A stretch of 64,000 nt of DNA from Pelagicoccus sp. (GCA_028284635.1 JANQRJ010000011.1:92421-156420), one strand, 5' to 3'; shown: positions 53,227 to 62,221, counted from the first letter of the stretch. Program-made: numbers and translations. The notes: a model not told the origin generated them from the letters alone.

Positions 53227-54471
53227 ATGAAAGACCTGCCCCGTTTTTCGCCCCTGGTTGTGGGGCTTTTCGCTGTCGTCGTCCTCCAGGCTGGAGTGAT
53301 CGTGTACTTGCTTTCCCTTCGTTCTCCGCAGGTGGATGCTGTGCCGGAAGGGGCTGCTGAACAGCAACCGACCGATGAGGTGGCGGTTGAGGAAGCTACT
53401 GGAGAGATTTCGTCGGAGCGGATATTTTCCGGTGGGCGCGCGTTTGAGGAGATGGCTGGCCTTTTCGCTTCGATAGAGAGCAATCCTGTGGAGGTGGTGA
53501 GCGTGGCGCTCGATGGACTCGATTACGGCGAATCGAGCATGATGGATCTGCAGCTGTCGCTGATCGAGCGGACCTTGTGGATGGTCCCGGATGAGGAGCT
53601 GCCTGAGGTTGTGGCGCTTTTCGAGGCGTTTGGCTTTGGCGAGGAACGACTGCCCGGCGACTTTACAACTGCTTTGATGCGACGTTGGGCCCAGGTGGAT
53701 CCAGAGGCGGCGATCGTGTACGCCACGGAGAGGATCGGCGGCGACGAGTCGACCAATGCTCTGTTCAGCGTTTTTCGTGCTATGGAAGAGGAAGGGCGTT
53801 CGGATTGGATGGTTTCCTATATGGATCTGGTCCCCGAAGAGAGACGTGGAGAGTTTTCGCAGCTGATTGTGGACCGGAAGGTCGACCAGGGTGACATGAG
53901 AAGCGTTCTCGCCTGGGCAGACGGGCTTGAGCAGGGCGGAGTGAAGACCGCTGCCTACGAGCGGGTAGCGGAACGTTGGGCGGAACAGGATTTGCGTGCC
54001 GCCGCCGACTGGCTGAAGGGCGTTGCAGGACGAGAGGATGTTGGCTATGCAGCAGGTGTCGTCGTCAATAGATGGATGCAGTATGACGTGGAAGGCGCTG
54101 CGAGGTGGGCGATCGAGCTCCCTGAGCATGAGGGTAAGGAATCGATAGCAGCCGGGGCATTGAACCAATGGGCTCGGGCTGATCCGGTTGCTGCTGGCTC
54201 GTATCTTCTGGAAAACTCCGAATCGAATTCGCTCTCGGATGCGTATCTAGAGAGCTACAGTATTGCCACCGTAGACCGGGAGCCGAGCATTGCTCTGGAT
54301 GTGGCAGCGAGCATAGAGGATCCCGACCTGCGCCTGGGAGCTCTCACCCAGGTAGTGATAAACTGGAGACAACGTTCGACAGCTGAGGCCGACGCCGCGC
54401 TGGAGAGCTATGGACTGCCTCAGGAGACGGTAGATGCTATTCGGTACAATATAGAGAATGGCGAGTATTGA
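53227..54471 (+). CDS. membrane-anchored protein with W-rich helical repeats
   Basis: 414 residues. One membrane helix (about 8-30), an acidic linker, then repeated helical units of about 30-35 residues with the pattern W-x(4)-DP-x-A-A (for example RRWAQVDPEAAIVYATER, RWAEQDLRAAADWLKG, QWARADPVAAGSYL). Such repeat proteins are abundant in Verrucomicrobiota and have no known function; a scaffold role in the periplasm is likely. Confidence 0.7.
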   Translation: MKDLPRFSPLVVGLFAVVVLQAGVIVYLLSLRSPQVDAVPEGAAEQQPTDEVAVEEATGEISSERIFSGGRAFEEMAGLFASIESNPVEVVSVALDGLDYGESSMMDLQLSLIERTLWMVPDEELPEVVALFEAFGFGEERLPGDFTTALMRRWAQVDPEAAIVYATERIGGDESTNALFSVFRAMEEEGRSDWMVSYMDLVPEERRGEFSQLIVDRKVDQGDMRSVLAWADGLEQGGVKTAAYERVAERWAEQDLRAAADWLKGVAGREDVGYAAGVVVNRWMQYDVEGAARWAIELPEHEGKESIAAGALNQWARADPVAAGSYLLENSESNSLSDAYLESYSIATVDREPSIALDVAASIEDPDLRLGALTQVVINWRQRSTAEADAALESYGLPQETVDAIRYNIENGEY

Positions 54472-54492
54472 TCCTGAGCGCTAGGCTAGTAG

Positions 54493-54642
54493 CTAGAGCA
54501 TTTTTCGTTTGTTCAGTCGCATTTTCAGAGGGTGGTGCGGCTTCTCCGAAGCCGCATACGCGTTTACAGTGGGACGCAAATCGGTCGTCTTCGGAGAAGC
54601 CGACCCACCTATGAGCGACTAGCCAAACGAAAAATGCGCTAG
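54493..54642 (+). repeat. 150-bp palindromic element, family I
   Basis: Terminal arms CTAGAGCATTTTTCG and complement (one mismatch), then a second inner arm pair CGGCTTCTCCGAAG/CTTCGGAGAAGCCG. The loop also has a partial self-complement. The layered layout is like family A. Confidence 0.85.
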
Positions 54643-54649
54643 CTTTCTG

Positions 54650-54724
54650 CTGTGGGAGCGTGCTTGCACGCGAAAGCGGAGTCTGGATCCTGCATCGCCT
54701 TCGCGTGCAAGCACGCTCCCACAG
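54650..54724 (+). repeat. palindromic repeat, family C copy 1
   Basis: Perfect 25-bp arms beginning CTGTGGGAGCGTGCTTGC, 25-base loop with GATCCTGCAT (54686-54695), the reverse complement of the core shared with families B and H. Confidence 0.9.
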
Positions 54725-54771
54725 CTCCTCCAGCGTGTAGTTCGTTCCGCTGTCGTCGATACGACATCAGG

Positions 54772-56151
54772 CTAGTAGCGCCCAGTTCGCTGGCGGTCGC
54801 GGCGGATGGCCTGGAGCGCGCGCTGCGCGAGGCGTTTGCGGCAGTGGGAAAGCGCTTCGGCATACTGGGGATCGGCGGCTACGTCGGAGAGTTGGTTTGG
54901 GTCGCGTTCCATGTCGAAAAGAAGTTCCTTCTCGTCGCTGTCCAGCTGGTAGAGGAATTGCTTGCTGCGGATGGCCTGGTAGTGGCGGCCGCGCGGGTCG
55001 CCGTATTCGATAAGGGCCTCTTCGCGTGGAGCGTAGGGGCGGTTTTCCAAGAGGGGGCGGAGGGATTGACCGTGGAGGAAAGGGGGCGCTTGGATGCCGC
55101 ACCAGTCCAGGATGGAAGGAACGAGATCTACCGCTTCTACGATCTCGGGGCGGATGCCTTGCGGGGCGATCTTGTCCGGATAGCGGAGAATGAGGGGCAC
55201 GCGAGCGGAACTGTCGTAGGATTGCGACTTTTGGATGAGACCGTGATCGCCGAGGTTTTCGCCGTGATCGGAGGTGAAGAGGACGAGCGTTTCGTTGGCC
55301 TTGCCGCTCGCGTCGAGCGCGTCGAGGATGCGTCCGACCTCTTCGTCGACGTGCGTCATAAGCGCGTAGTAGTAGGCTTTGACTTTGCGCCATTGCGCAT
55401 CGTCCACGTCCTGGAAGTTCTCGCCGGGATTGCGCTGGGGGAGCGGCAGGGCGGACGGATCGTAGAGGTCGACGAAGCGCTGCGGCGGATTGAGCGGGCA
55501 GTGGGGTGCGTAGAAGCCGGCGATGCAGAAGAAGGGGGCACTGCCCTGTTTTTCGAGGAAGCTGATGGTCTCGTCGGCGACGAAGGCGCTGTGGGTGAGG
55601 TGGTCCGGACCCTGGAAGGCGTAGGGCTGGTGCGTGTCGCGCGGGTGGACTTGAATGGCTTTGCCGGTCCACGCGGGCGGCGTGTCGACCTGGCAGTCGG
55701 CGACTGCGGAGGAGTCGCGTTCCTCGACCCACTTGAGGTAGGGATCGTCGTAGCAGCCCGGTTCGTCGGAGATGATTGCCTTCTTGAATCCGTATGTTGG
55801 ATACGGATCGCGATGATCGCGAAAGGGGCTGGCGTGGTTCTTGAAGTGGAGCTTGCCGATATTCGCCGTGTTGTAGCCGTACGGGTTCAGGAAATTCTGG
55901 ATACACGGCATGTCTTGCGGCATCTCGACTCCGTTGAAAGTGATGCCAAGAGCTGACCCGTATTGCCCACTCAGCATGCTCATGCGGCTGGGCATGCAGA
56001 CTGGCGTGTTTGCGAAGCAGTGGTCGAACAGGGTTCCTTGGGCAGCCAGTCGATCGAGATTCGGCGTCTTAACGAAAGGGTTGCCGACCGCCCCGAGAGC
56101 ATCCCAGCGTTGCTGGTCCGTGTAAATGAGCAATACGTTGGGGCGAGTCAT
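54772..56151 (-). CDS. sulfatase (formylglycine-dependent)
   Basis: 459 residues. Type I sulfatase: N-terminal metal site (LLIYTDQQRWD), the maturation motif Cys52-M-P-S-R whose Cys becomes formylglycine, then FTSDHGENLGDHGL. No signal peptide is visible at the start used. Likely removes sulfate from an algal polysaccharide (inference from neighbours GH130 and the polysaccharide lyase). No sulfatase-maturing enzyme is in the window. Confidence 0.92.
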   Translation of the reverse strand: MTRPNVLLIYTDQQRWDALGAVGNPFVKTPNLDRLAAQGTLFDHCFANTPVCMPSRMSMLSGQYGSALGITFNGVEMPQDMPCIQNFLNPYGYNTANIGKLHFKNHASPFRDHRDPYPTYGFKKAIISDEPGCYDDPYLKWVEERDSSAVADCQVDTPPAWTGKAIQVHPRDTHQPYAFQGPDHLTHSAFVADETISFLEKQGSAPFFCIAGFYAPHCPLNPPQRFVDLYDPSALPLPQRNPGENFQDVDDAQWRKVKAYYYALMTHVDEEVGRILDALDASGKANETLVLFTSDHGENLGDHGLIQKSQSYDSSARVPLILRYPDKIAPQGIRPEIVEAVDLVPSILDWCGIQAPPFLHGQSLRPLLENRPYAPREEALIEYGDPRGRHYQAIRSKQFLYQLDSDEKELLFDMERDPNQLSDVAADPQYAEALSHCRKRLAQRALQAIRRDRQRTGRY

Positions 56152-56167
56152 GATCGAATTGTGTGGA

Positions 56168-56232
56168 AGTGTGGGAGCGTGCTTGTCACGCGATAGCAGA
56201 GCTTTGGTCCTCCACTGCTATCGCGCTCTCAC
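56168..56232 (+). repeat. palindromic repeat, family C copy 2 (diverged)
   Basis: Left arm GTGTGGGAGCGTGCTTG resembles family C copy 1; inner arms GCGATAGCAG/CTGCTATCGC are perfect. The loop lacks the ATGCAGGATC core. It lies just upstream of the sulfatase start. Confidence 0.75.
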
Positions 56233-56347
56233 ATCAATAAAATATCAAGAGCCAAGTTTTGGAAGAATCGCGGCACGAAATCCCTGTTCTTCGAGCCCGG
56301 TATCCTTTGCGAACTTCGCGGCTCAGGAAACCTTTATCCGAAAGTTA

Positions 56348-56430
56348 GGAACCGCGAATGGACGCGAATACACACGAATTCAATAGATGAAATAGGCCAT
56401 TCGTATCTATTCGCGTCCATTCGCGGTTCC
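56348..56430 (+). repeat. palindromic repeat, family G
   Basis: Perfect 23-bp arms beginning GGAACCGCGAATGGACGC with a 37-base loop. The loop contains the 18 bases also found, inverted, after gltA (48232-48249). Confidence 0.9.
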
Positions 56431-56643
56431 AAAAAAACAGTTGACCGGAAATGCCTCGGCTTGGTGGAGCCCCTTGGTATTGGGCGTCGGTCGGCCCGTT
56501 TTTATTCGATATGGAATACGCGTTTTCCCATGGGAATAAAAAAGGTCTGGCGACGTTTCTTTGGGTGGCTTTTTCCTGAAAGCTTGTCCACTGGGTTCTT
56601 TTCTCTTTGTTAGTTTTCGCCAAAATTTTTCTCTTTTTCCAAA

Positions 56644-57663
56644 ATGATCGAAAACGTTTCTCTGTTGACGCGCCATGCTAGCAACCCGGTTCTCGAGGGA
56701 AAGGACTGCCCTTTCCCCGCGACTCTGGTTTTCAACGCGGGTGTCGCGTATCACGAAGGTCGATACGTCATGGTCTTCCGCAACGACCACGGGCGTTGGG
56801 GCGATCCGCAGTTCGACGGCACGAATTTGGGCTTGGCGACGAGTTCCGACGGTTTGAGCTGGGAGGTGGAGCCGGAGCCGATTCTCGACGAGGAGAGGGC
56901 GCGGGCTGGCTTGAGGGATCTCTATCCTGAGCGATTCGGGCCGGAGTTCGTGAAGCGCATCTACGATCCGCGCATCACGATAGTAGAGGGCAGGGCCTAC
57001 CTTTGTTTTGCGGTGGATACGGATCATGGAGTCTGCGGCGGCGTAGCGGAGACGGATGACTTTCGCTCCTTTCGCTTTCTGAGCCTGTCGGCTCCCGACA
57101 ATCGCAACTTCGTTCTCTTTCCAGAGAGGGTGGGAGGGGAGTTCGTTCGTCTGGAACGGCCGTTTCCCTCGTACATGCAGCCCCGTCCCGAACGATTTCC
57201 GATCTGGACGAGTCGCTCGAAGGACATGCGGGCCTGGGGCGCCCATCGCCCGGTGCTGGGCCCGGAGGACCTGCCGTACGGCAATTGCAAGCTCGGTCCG
57301 GCGGCGCCGCCCATCAAGACCGACCGCGGTTGGCTGACGACCATCCATGTGGTGAACAAGGATCCGGCGAGCCCTCTGGCGGGCTGGGAGGCGAAGGACT
57401 GGACCAAGACCTACGTCGCGGGGCTGGTCCTGCTGGACTTGGAGGATCCGTCCAAAGTCGTCGGCATGATGCGCGAGCCGCTTTTGGCGCCAGAGGCGCC
57501 TTACGAGCTGGACGGCTTTCGCGGCAGCGTGATTTTCCCTTGCGGCATGGTCGCGCAGCCGGATGGAGAGGTTCGCATGTATTATGGCGCAGCCGACACC
57601 TGTATCGCTATGGCCTCGGCCCACATAGACGATTTGATTGCCGCTTGTCGACCGATGGCGTAG
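56644..57663 (+). CDS. glycoside hydrolase family 130 protein (mannoside phosphorylase-like)
   Basis: 339 residues, five-bladed beta-propeller type. Motifs seen: NPVLEGKDCPFPATLVFNAG, YDPRITIVEGRAYLCFA (the Asp is the family's proton donor), and the late MYYGAADTCIAMA. GH130 enzymes cleave beta-mannosides by phosphorolysis in the cytoplasm. No signal peptide. The exact substrate cannot be read. Confidence 0.9.
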   Translation: MIENVSLLTRHASNPVLEGKDCPFPATLVFNAGVAYHEGRYVMVFRNDHGRWGDPQFDGTNLGLATSSDGLSWEVEPEPILDEERARAGLRDLYPERFGPEFVKRIYDPRITIVEGRAYLCFAVDTDHGVCGGVAETDDFRSFRFLSLSAPDNRNFVLFPERVGGEFVRLERPFPSYMQPRPERFPIWTSRSKDMRAWGAHRPVLGPEDLPYGNCKLGPAAPPIKTDRGWLTTIHVVNKDPASPLAGWEAKDWTKTYVAGLVLLDLEDPSKVVGMMREPLLAPEAPYELDGFRGSVIFPCGMVAQPDGEVRMYYGAADTCIAMASAHIDDLIAACRPMA

Positions 57664-57790
57664 CTCGTGTGAGAGAGGCGCTTCCAGTTTATCCACTGAG
57701 CTTGCATTGCTTTATGCTAGCGGAAGGATAAGTTTCGCGGCAGGACTTGAGTGTTCCAAGAAACGTTGCAAGTTGAGCTCTGGCCAACGG

Positions 57791-58558
57791 ATGAGCGAAA
57801 AGACAGCCGAGAAAAATGCGATTCCCGTGTTGGGCAACGCGATACGCTTGATCGAGCGAATCGCTCATGATGGTTCGTTTCGTTCGGTCAAGGAGATCTC
57901 CTCCGAGTTGGGGATAGCTCCTTCGACCTGCTACCGGGCCCTACAGACCTTCGTGGCCTGCGACTGGCTGCGAAAGGGCAAGGATGGCAGCTACGAGCTT
58001 TCGTTTGGGGCGCTCAACCTGGCCCGGCCGCTTATGCAGCAGGACCTGCTTATCGAGGTCACGCGCAAGCCTCTCGAGGCCTTGTCGCGGTCGACCGAGA
58101 AGACGGTCAAGACCTCGGTTCTCATGGGCGATCGTGCCTTGACGATAGACGTCAAGCCCGCGCCGGTAGATCCTTATATTGCTGCGAAGGTGGGCTCTTC
58201 GCTGTTTCCCGTCTTCGGGGTAGCCGGCCCGGTCCTGCTCTCTAGGCATGCCGATGCGGAAATCGAGCGCCTGATCGCCCGCCGCCGGTCGAGCGCCGTT
58301 AGCGAGGCGCAGAAGGCAGGCTTCTACGGTCGCCTGAAGGACGTTCGAGAAAAGGGCTACTGTTCCGTATTGGAGTACGGCGGCAGCAAGCTTGGAGCTA
58401 TATCGGTTCCTGTAGAAGGGCCGGGTGGAGAAATTCTGGCTGCTATTTCGATATTGGGTTTCAGCAACGGCTTCGCGGGCGCGCGCATGGAGATTCTGGC
58501 CGAGAGGACGCTGCGTTGCGCAACAGAATGCAAAAGCCGAGTTTGCGATCAGGTTTGA
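57791..58558 (+). CDS. IclR-family transcriptional regulator
   Basis: 255 residues. N-terminal winged helix (VLGNAIRLIERIAHDGSFRS, then SELGIAPSTCYRALQ) and C-terminal ligand-binding domain (GGSKLGAISVPVEGPGGEIL). The ATG at 57791 gives the standard family start; an open frame runs further upstream but overlaps nothing conserved. Probably controls the adjacent sugar-use genes. Confidence 0.9.
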   Translation: MSEKTAEKNAIPVLGNAIRLIERIAHDGSFRSVKEISSELGIAPSTCYRALQTFVACDWLRKGKDGSYELSFGALNLARPLMQQDLLIEVTRKPLEALSRSTEKTVKTSVLMGDRALTIDVKPAPVDPYIAAKVGSSLFPVFGVAGPVLLSRHADAEIERLIARRRSSAVSEAQKAGFYGRLKDVREKGYCSVLEYGGSKLGAISVPVEGPGGEILAAISILGFSNGFAGARMEILAERTLRCATECKSRVCDQV

Positions 58559-58986
58559 GCGGAGTTTTGGAAGCGTCTAGCAACTCAAGAAAACGTAGCG
58601 CGGAGCTTTGGCCCGCGTCCGCGATGTTTCTCATCCTCATCATCTTCCTTCTCCTCATCTTTATCCTGGGATGAAGATGATGAGGGCGAATCGCGGACGC
58701 GGGCTAAAGCTCCGCGCTACTCTTTGCGACATTGCATCCGTGACACGATACTGATGCGGGAACGCGCTCTTTGCTTACCTTGTCGAGCGCGGTTGACGCA
58801 TTTTTCTATATCGAATCTCCCGTTCATCCTCTGGGAGATTTCGCGTTTAGGATCGGGGATAGATCGAGAAAAGGCCATTTTCGGGGAAATGGCTTTTGAA
58901 GCGCTATACGAATCTCGGAAACGCTAGGGTCATGGCTAGCGCGTTTTCTAGCCAACGCAAACAACCCCTAGAACCCCCAATCGAAT
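58559..58986. other. intergenic stretch with family A element
   Basis: Family A copy 2 occupies 58595-58752. A 7-bp hairpin (GCCATTT/AAATGGC, about 58876-58895) precedes the lyase gene. A promoter for the lyase should lie in 58800-58970. Confidence 0.6.
58595..58752 (+). repeat. palindromic element, family A copy 2
   Basis: Arms beginning GTAGCGCGGAGCTTTGG and complement, right terminal TGACACGATACT. The loop is a pyrimidine-rich microsatellite-like run of CATCCTCAT/CTTC words followed by its purine complement (ATGAAGATGATGAGG), making a second inner palindrome. The left terminal repeat is missing. Confidence 0.85.
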
Positions 58987-60174
58987 ATGCTACTCAAGAG
59001 TACCCTATTGATATTCGCGTCTCTGATCGCCTTCTCGGCTCATGCAGGCGTTATCTTCTCCAATACCGGAAGCGCCTCGGGCTGGTCTTCCAACAACATC
59101 AACTCCAACTGTTCCGTCACGACGTCGAGTTCGGTGTCCTACGCGGGCAGTACCTCGATGCGCTGCGAGGCCGTTTTCAACGGTAACTACAATGGCCGCT
59201 ACCATGCGATGAAAGTAAGGACTCCCTTTGGAGGGGAGAACGATACGCGCTGGATAGGCTTCGCCTTCCGCCTGAAAAGCGACCATACCTTCGTCTCCGA
59301 GTCCATGTGGTTGTTGCAAACCATAGCGAACTATGGAGGATCGGTGGGCTTCAAGCCGAATATCTGGCTCCGCGTAAATAACAGGAATCTGGAGCTTACC
59401 CGCCAGTCAGGTCCGCTTACCTCGGCTACGAAAAACACGATTAACATTCTTTCCAACCTCCAGGCCGGTCGTTGGTATGAAGTGGTTATGAAGATCCATC
59501 TCGACGACGACAGCACCGGCAATATCAAGGTGTGGGTCGACGGAGTTCTCGAGGGGACCTCCAGTGGAGCAAACTACTTCGATGGCGTATCCAAAACCTT
59601 GAGAGTGGATTTCGGCATCTACTGCACGACTTGGTATCAGAAGGACTCGCTGCCCGATCCGGCCGGAAGTCCGCGCGTCGTGTTCTTCGACGAGATACGG
59701 TTGGGAGACCAGAACGCGACCTTCGACGACATGGATCCCTCGCAAAGCGGCGGCGGCGGGACCGAGATCATTATAGACAATGGCGCTTCCGGATATTCCG
59801 AGGGAGGATCTTGGTCTACTAGCTCCGCCTCGCCCGGCTACTTTGGGTCGAACTATCGCCACGACGGCAGCTCGGGCACCAGCTCCGGAGACTGGGCTGC
59901 CTGGAAGCCGACCTTCCCTTCGAGCGGTTCCTATGAGGTCTTCGCCCGCTGGGCGGCTGCCTCGAATCGACCCAACAATATTAAGTACAAGGTCTATCAT
60001 CAAGGCTCGGTGACCGAAGTCTTCAAGAATCAGCAAGCCAATGGCGGTTCCTGGCAAAGCTTGGGAACCTATACCTTCGATGCTGGTACTTCGAACAACA
60101 ACCGAGTCACCCTCGATGCCGCTAGCGATGCGGGCTTCACCATAGCCGATGCCGTCCGCTTCGTGAAGCAGTAG
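58987..60174 (+). CDS. secreted polysaccharide lyase with golvesin-type C-terminal domain
   Basis: 395 residues. Signal peptide 1-20 (cut after SAHA). Residues about 20-250 form a beta-jelly-roll domain like heparin-lyase-type polysaccharide lyases (RWIGFAFRLKSDHTFVSES, GRWYEVVMKIHLDDD, VFFDEIRLGD). After a Gly linker, residues about 258-395 match the golvesin/xanthan-lyase C-terminal domain (DNGASGYSEGGSWSTSSA, SYEVFARWAA, ADAVRFVKQ), probably a sugar-binding module. Substrate unknown. Confidence 0.75.
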   Translation: MLLKSTLLIFASLIAFSAHAGVIFSNTGSASGWSSNNINSNCSVTTSSSVSYAGSTSMRCEAVFNGNYNGRYHAMKVRTPFGGENDTRWIGFAFRLKSDHTFVSESMWLLQTIANYGGSVGFKPNIWLRVNNRNLELTRQSGPLTSATKNTINILSNLQAGRWYEVVMKIHLDDDSTGNIKVWVDGVLEGTSSGANYFDGVSKTLRVDFGIYCTTWYQKDSLPDPAGSPRVVFFDEIRLGDQNATFDDMDPSQSGGGGTEIIIDNGASGYSEGGSWSTSSASPGYFGSNYRHDGSSGTSSGDWAAWKPTFPSSGSYEVFARWAAASNRPNNIKYKVYHQGSVTEVFKNQQANGGSWQSLGTYTFDAGTSNNNRVTLDAASDAGFTIADAVRFVKQ

Positions 60175-60194
60175 GACGAGAGTCTTCGTTTTGC

Positions 60195-60234
60195 AAGAGG
60201 AGCCTCCGCTAGACGCGGAAGCTCTTCTTTTTTG
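60195..60234 (+). terminator. terminator after the lyase gene
   Basis: GC-rich stem (GAGCCTCCGC with GCGGAAGCTC, one mismatch) with a 5-base loop, then TTC-TTTTTT. Begins 21 bases after the stop. Confidence 0.85.
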
Positions 60235-60815
60235 TACCAGACTTACTCACGAATCGAACGAACGCGGCGCTTCGCTCCATCCGTCGCTCTTTCGAGCTAT
60301 GGAGGAATAGCGAAGCGAAGGCCCTACATGTCAACTCTTTGTAGGGTCGTCGCTTGCGACGTACCGCAGAGCAAATATGCCAATAGCGAATGATCGATTC
60401 ATGACTGTTTCCGGTATAGTTCAGGTAGTCTAGCAAAGTAGAACCAGTGCGCTGTCATGCATGAAACGTAGCGCGGAGCTTTAGCCCGCGACCGCGATCG
60501 GCTCTCGTCATCCCTCTCCTCATCTTCATCCTCATCCCAGGATAAAGATGAGGATGAAGAAGATGATGAGGATAAGAAACAACGGGACGCGGGCTAAAGC
60601 TCCGCGCTACGTTTTGCGACATTGTACCCGTGACACCACGCCAGGCAACGTGGACAAATTCGCTCGGAGCGCCTTTCCGGTTGTTTTTCTCATTTGAAAA
60701 CGTCGATTTATCATCGGGAAACTTCCGTGTCTCTACTGAAGATTTTTGGCGATTCCGCTCTCGACGGGCTTGTTTGCCTTCGTGGATAAGTATCCCGACG
60801 GCCTATATTCATGCA
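60235..60815. other. intergenic stretch with two repeat elements
   Basis: Holds paired hairpins at 60269-60346 (CGCTTCGCT/AGCGAAGCG, then CCCTACA/TGTAGGG) and family A copy 3 (60446-60640). The last 170 bases before the oxidoreductase are open in its frame but have no family similarity and are taken as promoter/leader. Confidence 0.6.
60446..60640 (+). repeat. palindromic element, family A copy 3
   Basis: Arms GTAGCGCGGAGCTTTAGCCC and complement, outer words AGTGCGCTGTCA and TGACACC. The loop again holds the CATCCTCATC-type run (with its complement GATGAGGATGAAG), as in copy 2. Confidence 0.88.
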
Positions 60816-62156
60816 ATGAATAACCCCGTCCTCGCTCCTCCTCAGGACTCTCTGCTCACCACGAGCGCCAAGGCTCCTCTAGTGGGTCGCTACGACGTTA
60901 TCGTAGTCGGCGGCGGCATGGCCGGCATCGCGGCGGCCCTTGCTGCGCGGCGTGGAGGGATGAAAACTTTGCTGGTCGAATCGCTGCCCTTCATCGGCGG
61001 AAATGCGACGACTGGGCTCCCTTTAAGTCGTTTCTTCGCGACCGATAGCGACCGTTTGGTGGTAGCTGGAATACCGCGGGAGCTATGCGAGCTAATGCGG
61101 GCCAAGGGCGGTTTTTCGGCGGACTACGAGAAAAACAAGTGGCTGCCTTTCGATGACAACGTCTTTCAGCTCGAGGTCAATCGCCTGCTTTGGGAGGAGG
61201 GCGTCGAACTGCTATGCTATTCCTCGCTAAAGGAAGTCCGTATGGAGGAGGGACGGATTCGCCACTTGATATTCTCCTGCAAGACGGAGTATTTGGCCTA
61301 TGAGGCGAGTTACGTCATCGACGCTACTGGAGATGCCGAGGTGGCCAGCGCCGCTGGCCTGGAGGCGCCCATGGGACGCGCTCGAGACGGCAAGACCCAG
61401 CCTTTGACTTTGGTTTTCACGCTAGGCGGCATCGATCAATCCAAGTATTCGCATCCCGGCATTCAAAAGCTATGGGCCGAGCAAAAAGAAAAGCGGAACT
61501 ACCGCAACCCGCGGGCCGGTTCGGCGATCTCCGGTGCGACCTTCATACCCGGTCGACCTGGCGAGGCCTATATGAATGTGACACGCATGCTGGTCGACAA
61601 GGGAACCGATCCGCGCGCCCTGACGGCGGCGGAAATAGAAGGCCGCTTTCAAATCGAGGAATTCGTGGAGCAGTTCCTCAAACCCCATGTTCCCGGCTTC
61701 GAGAATTGCTATATAACGCGGATCGCTCACCGAGCAGGCGTTAGGGAGACGAGGCGCATTGTAGGCGAATATACATTGACGGAGGAGGATCTATTGCAGT
61801 GCCGCAAGTTCGAGGATTCGGTGGCCTGCAATAGCTATCCTATCGACGTGCACAGTCCGGATGGAGGGACGACGCAGTATAATAAAAAGACTTACAAGCC
61901 GGGCGAGTTCTATACGGTTCCCTACCGTTCTCTCGTGGCGAAGGGCTGCGACAATCTAGCGGCGGCGGGTCGCTGCATTTCGGCTACGCACCAGGCCCTT
62001 GGGGCGGTAAGAGTGCTGACTTGCTCCATGGCAACCGGCGAAGCGGCGGGCGAAGCGGCGGCCATAGCGCTCGAACAAGGAGGGCAGGCCTTGCGTGACG
62101 TATCCATTCCAGACTTGCGCGAAAGGCTCCGCAAAGCCGGTGCCATCGTCGAGTGA
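60816..62156 (+). CDS. FAD-dependent oxidoreductase
   Basis: 446 residues from ATG 60816; an upstream extension of the frame has no similarity and crosses a repeat, so it was excluded. FAD-binding motif VIVVGGGMAGIAAALAARRG (about residues 28-47), then ESLPFIGGNATTGLPLS, and C-terminal AAGRCISATHQALGAVRV with GEAAGEAAA. This is the FAD_oxidored class common in planctomycete and verrucomicrobial sugar-use loci; substrate unknown. Confidence 0.9.
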   Translation: MNNPVLAPPQDSLLTTSAKAPLVGRYDVIVVGGGMAGIAAALAARRGGMKTLLVESLPFIGGNATTGLPLSRFFATDSDRLVVAGIPRELCELMRAKGGFSADYEKNKWLPFDDNVFQLEVNRLLWEEGVELLCYSSLKEVRMEEGRIRHLIFSCKTEYLAYEASYVIDATGDAEVASAAGLEAPMGRARDGKTQPLTLVFTLGGIDQSKYSHPGIQKLWAEQKEKRNYRNPRAGSAISGATFIPGRPGEAYMNVTRMLVDKGTDPRALTAAEIEGRFQIEEFVEQFLKPHVPGFENCYITRIAHRAGVRETRRIVGEYTLTEEDLLQCRKFEDSVACNSYPIDVHSPDGGTTQYNKKTYKPGEFYTVPYRSLVAKGCDNLAAAGRCISATHQALGAVRVLTCSMATGEAAGEAAAIALEQGGQALRDVSIPDLRERLRKAGAIVE

Positions 62157-62221
62157 CTTTCGATATTTCCAGCCTCAGCCGCAGTCGTTTTCACCCTAAC
62201 AAAAACAAACGGATACTAACC

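Larger units (their letters stand above)
54472..54771. other. convergent intergenic stretch filled by two palindromes
   Basis: Contains the family I element (54493-54642) and the family C element (54650-54724), almost back to back. Both could stop transcription from either side, as the flanking genes converge. Confidence 0.75.
56152..56643. other. divergent control region with two palindromes
   Basis: Between the divergent sulfatase and GH130 genes. It holds family C copy 2 (56168-56232), family G (56348-56430), and a 12-bp palindrome TTCCCATGGGAA (56525-56536) that might be an operator for the GH130 gene. No reading frame of note. Confidence 0.6.

Noticed and set aside
54652..55956. 434-residue plus-strand open frame
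   Set aside because: Antisense shadow of the sulfatase, and its start lies in a palindromic repeat.
56348..56430. Family G palindrome as a rho-independent terminator
   Set aside because: On the plus strand it is followed by A residues and no gene ends before it on either strand.
57638..57790. Upstream extension of the IclR regulator
   Set aside because: Overlaps the end of the GH130 gene and lacks family features; ATG 57791 gives the standard start.
58621..58690. CATCCTCATC-type tract as a CRISPR or coding repeat
   Set aside because: The units are short, imperfect and lie inside a palindrome loop; there are no spacers and no reading frame use.
60630..60815. 62-codon upstream extension of the FAD oxidoreductase
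   Set aside because: Overlaps the end of a family A repeat and has no similarity; the internal ATG at 60816 fits the family start.
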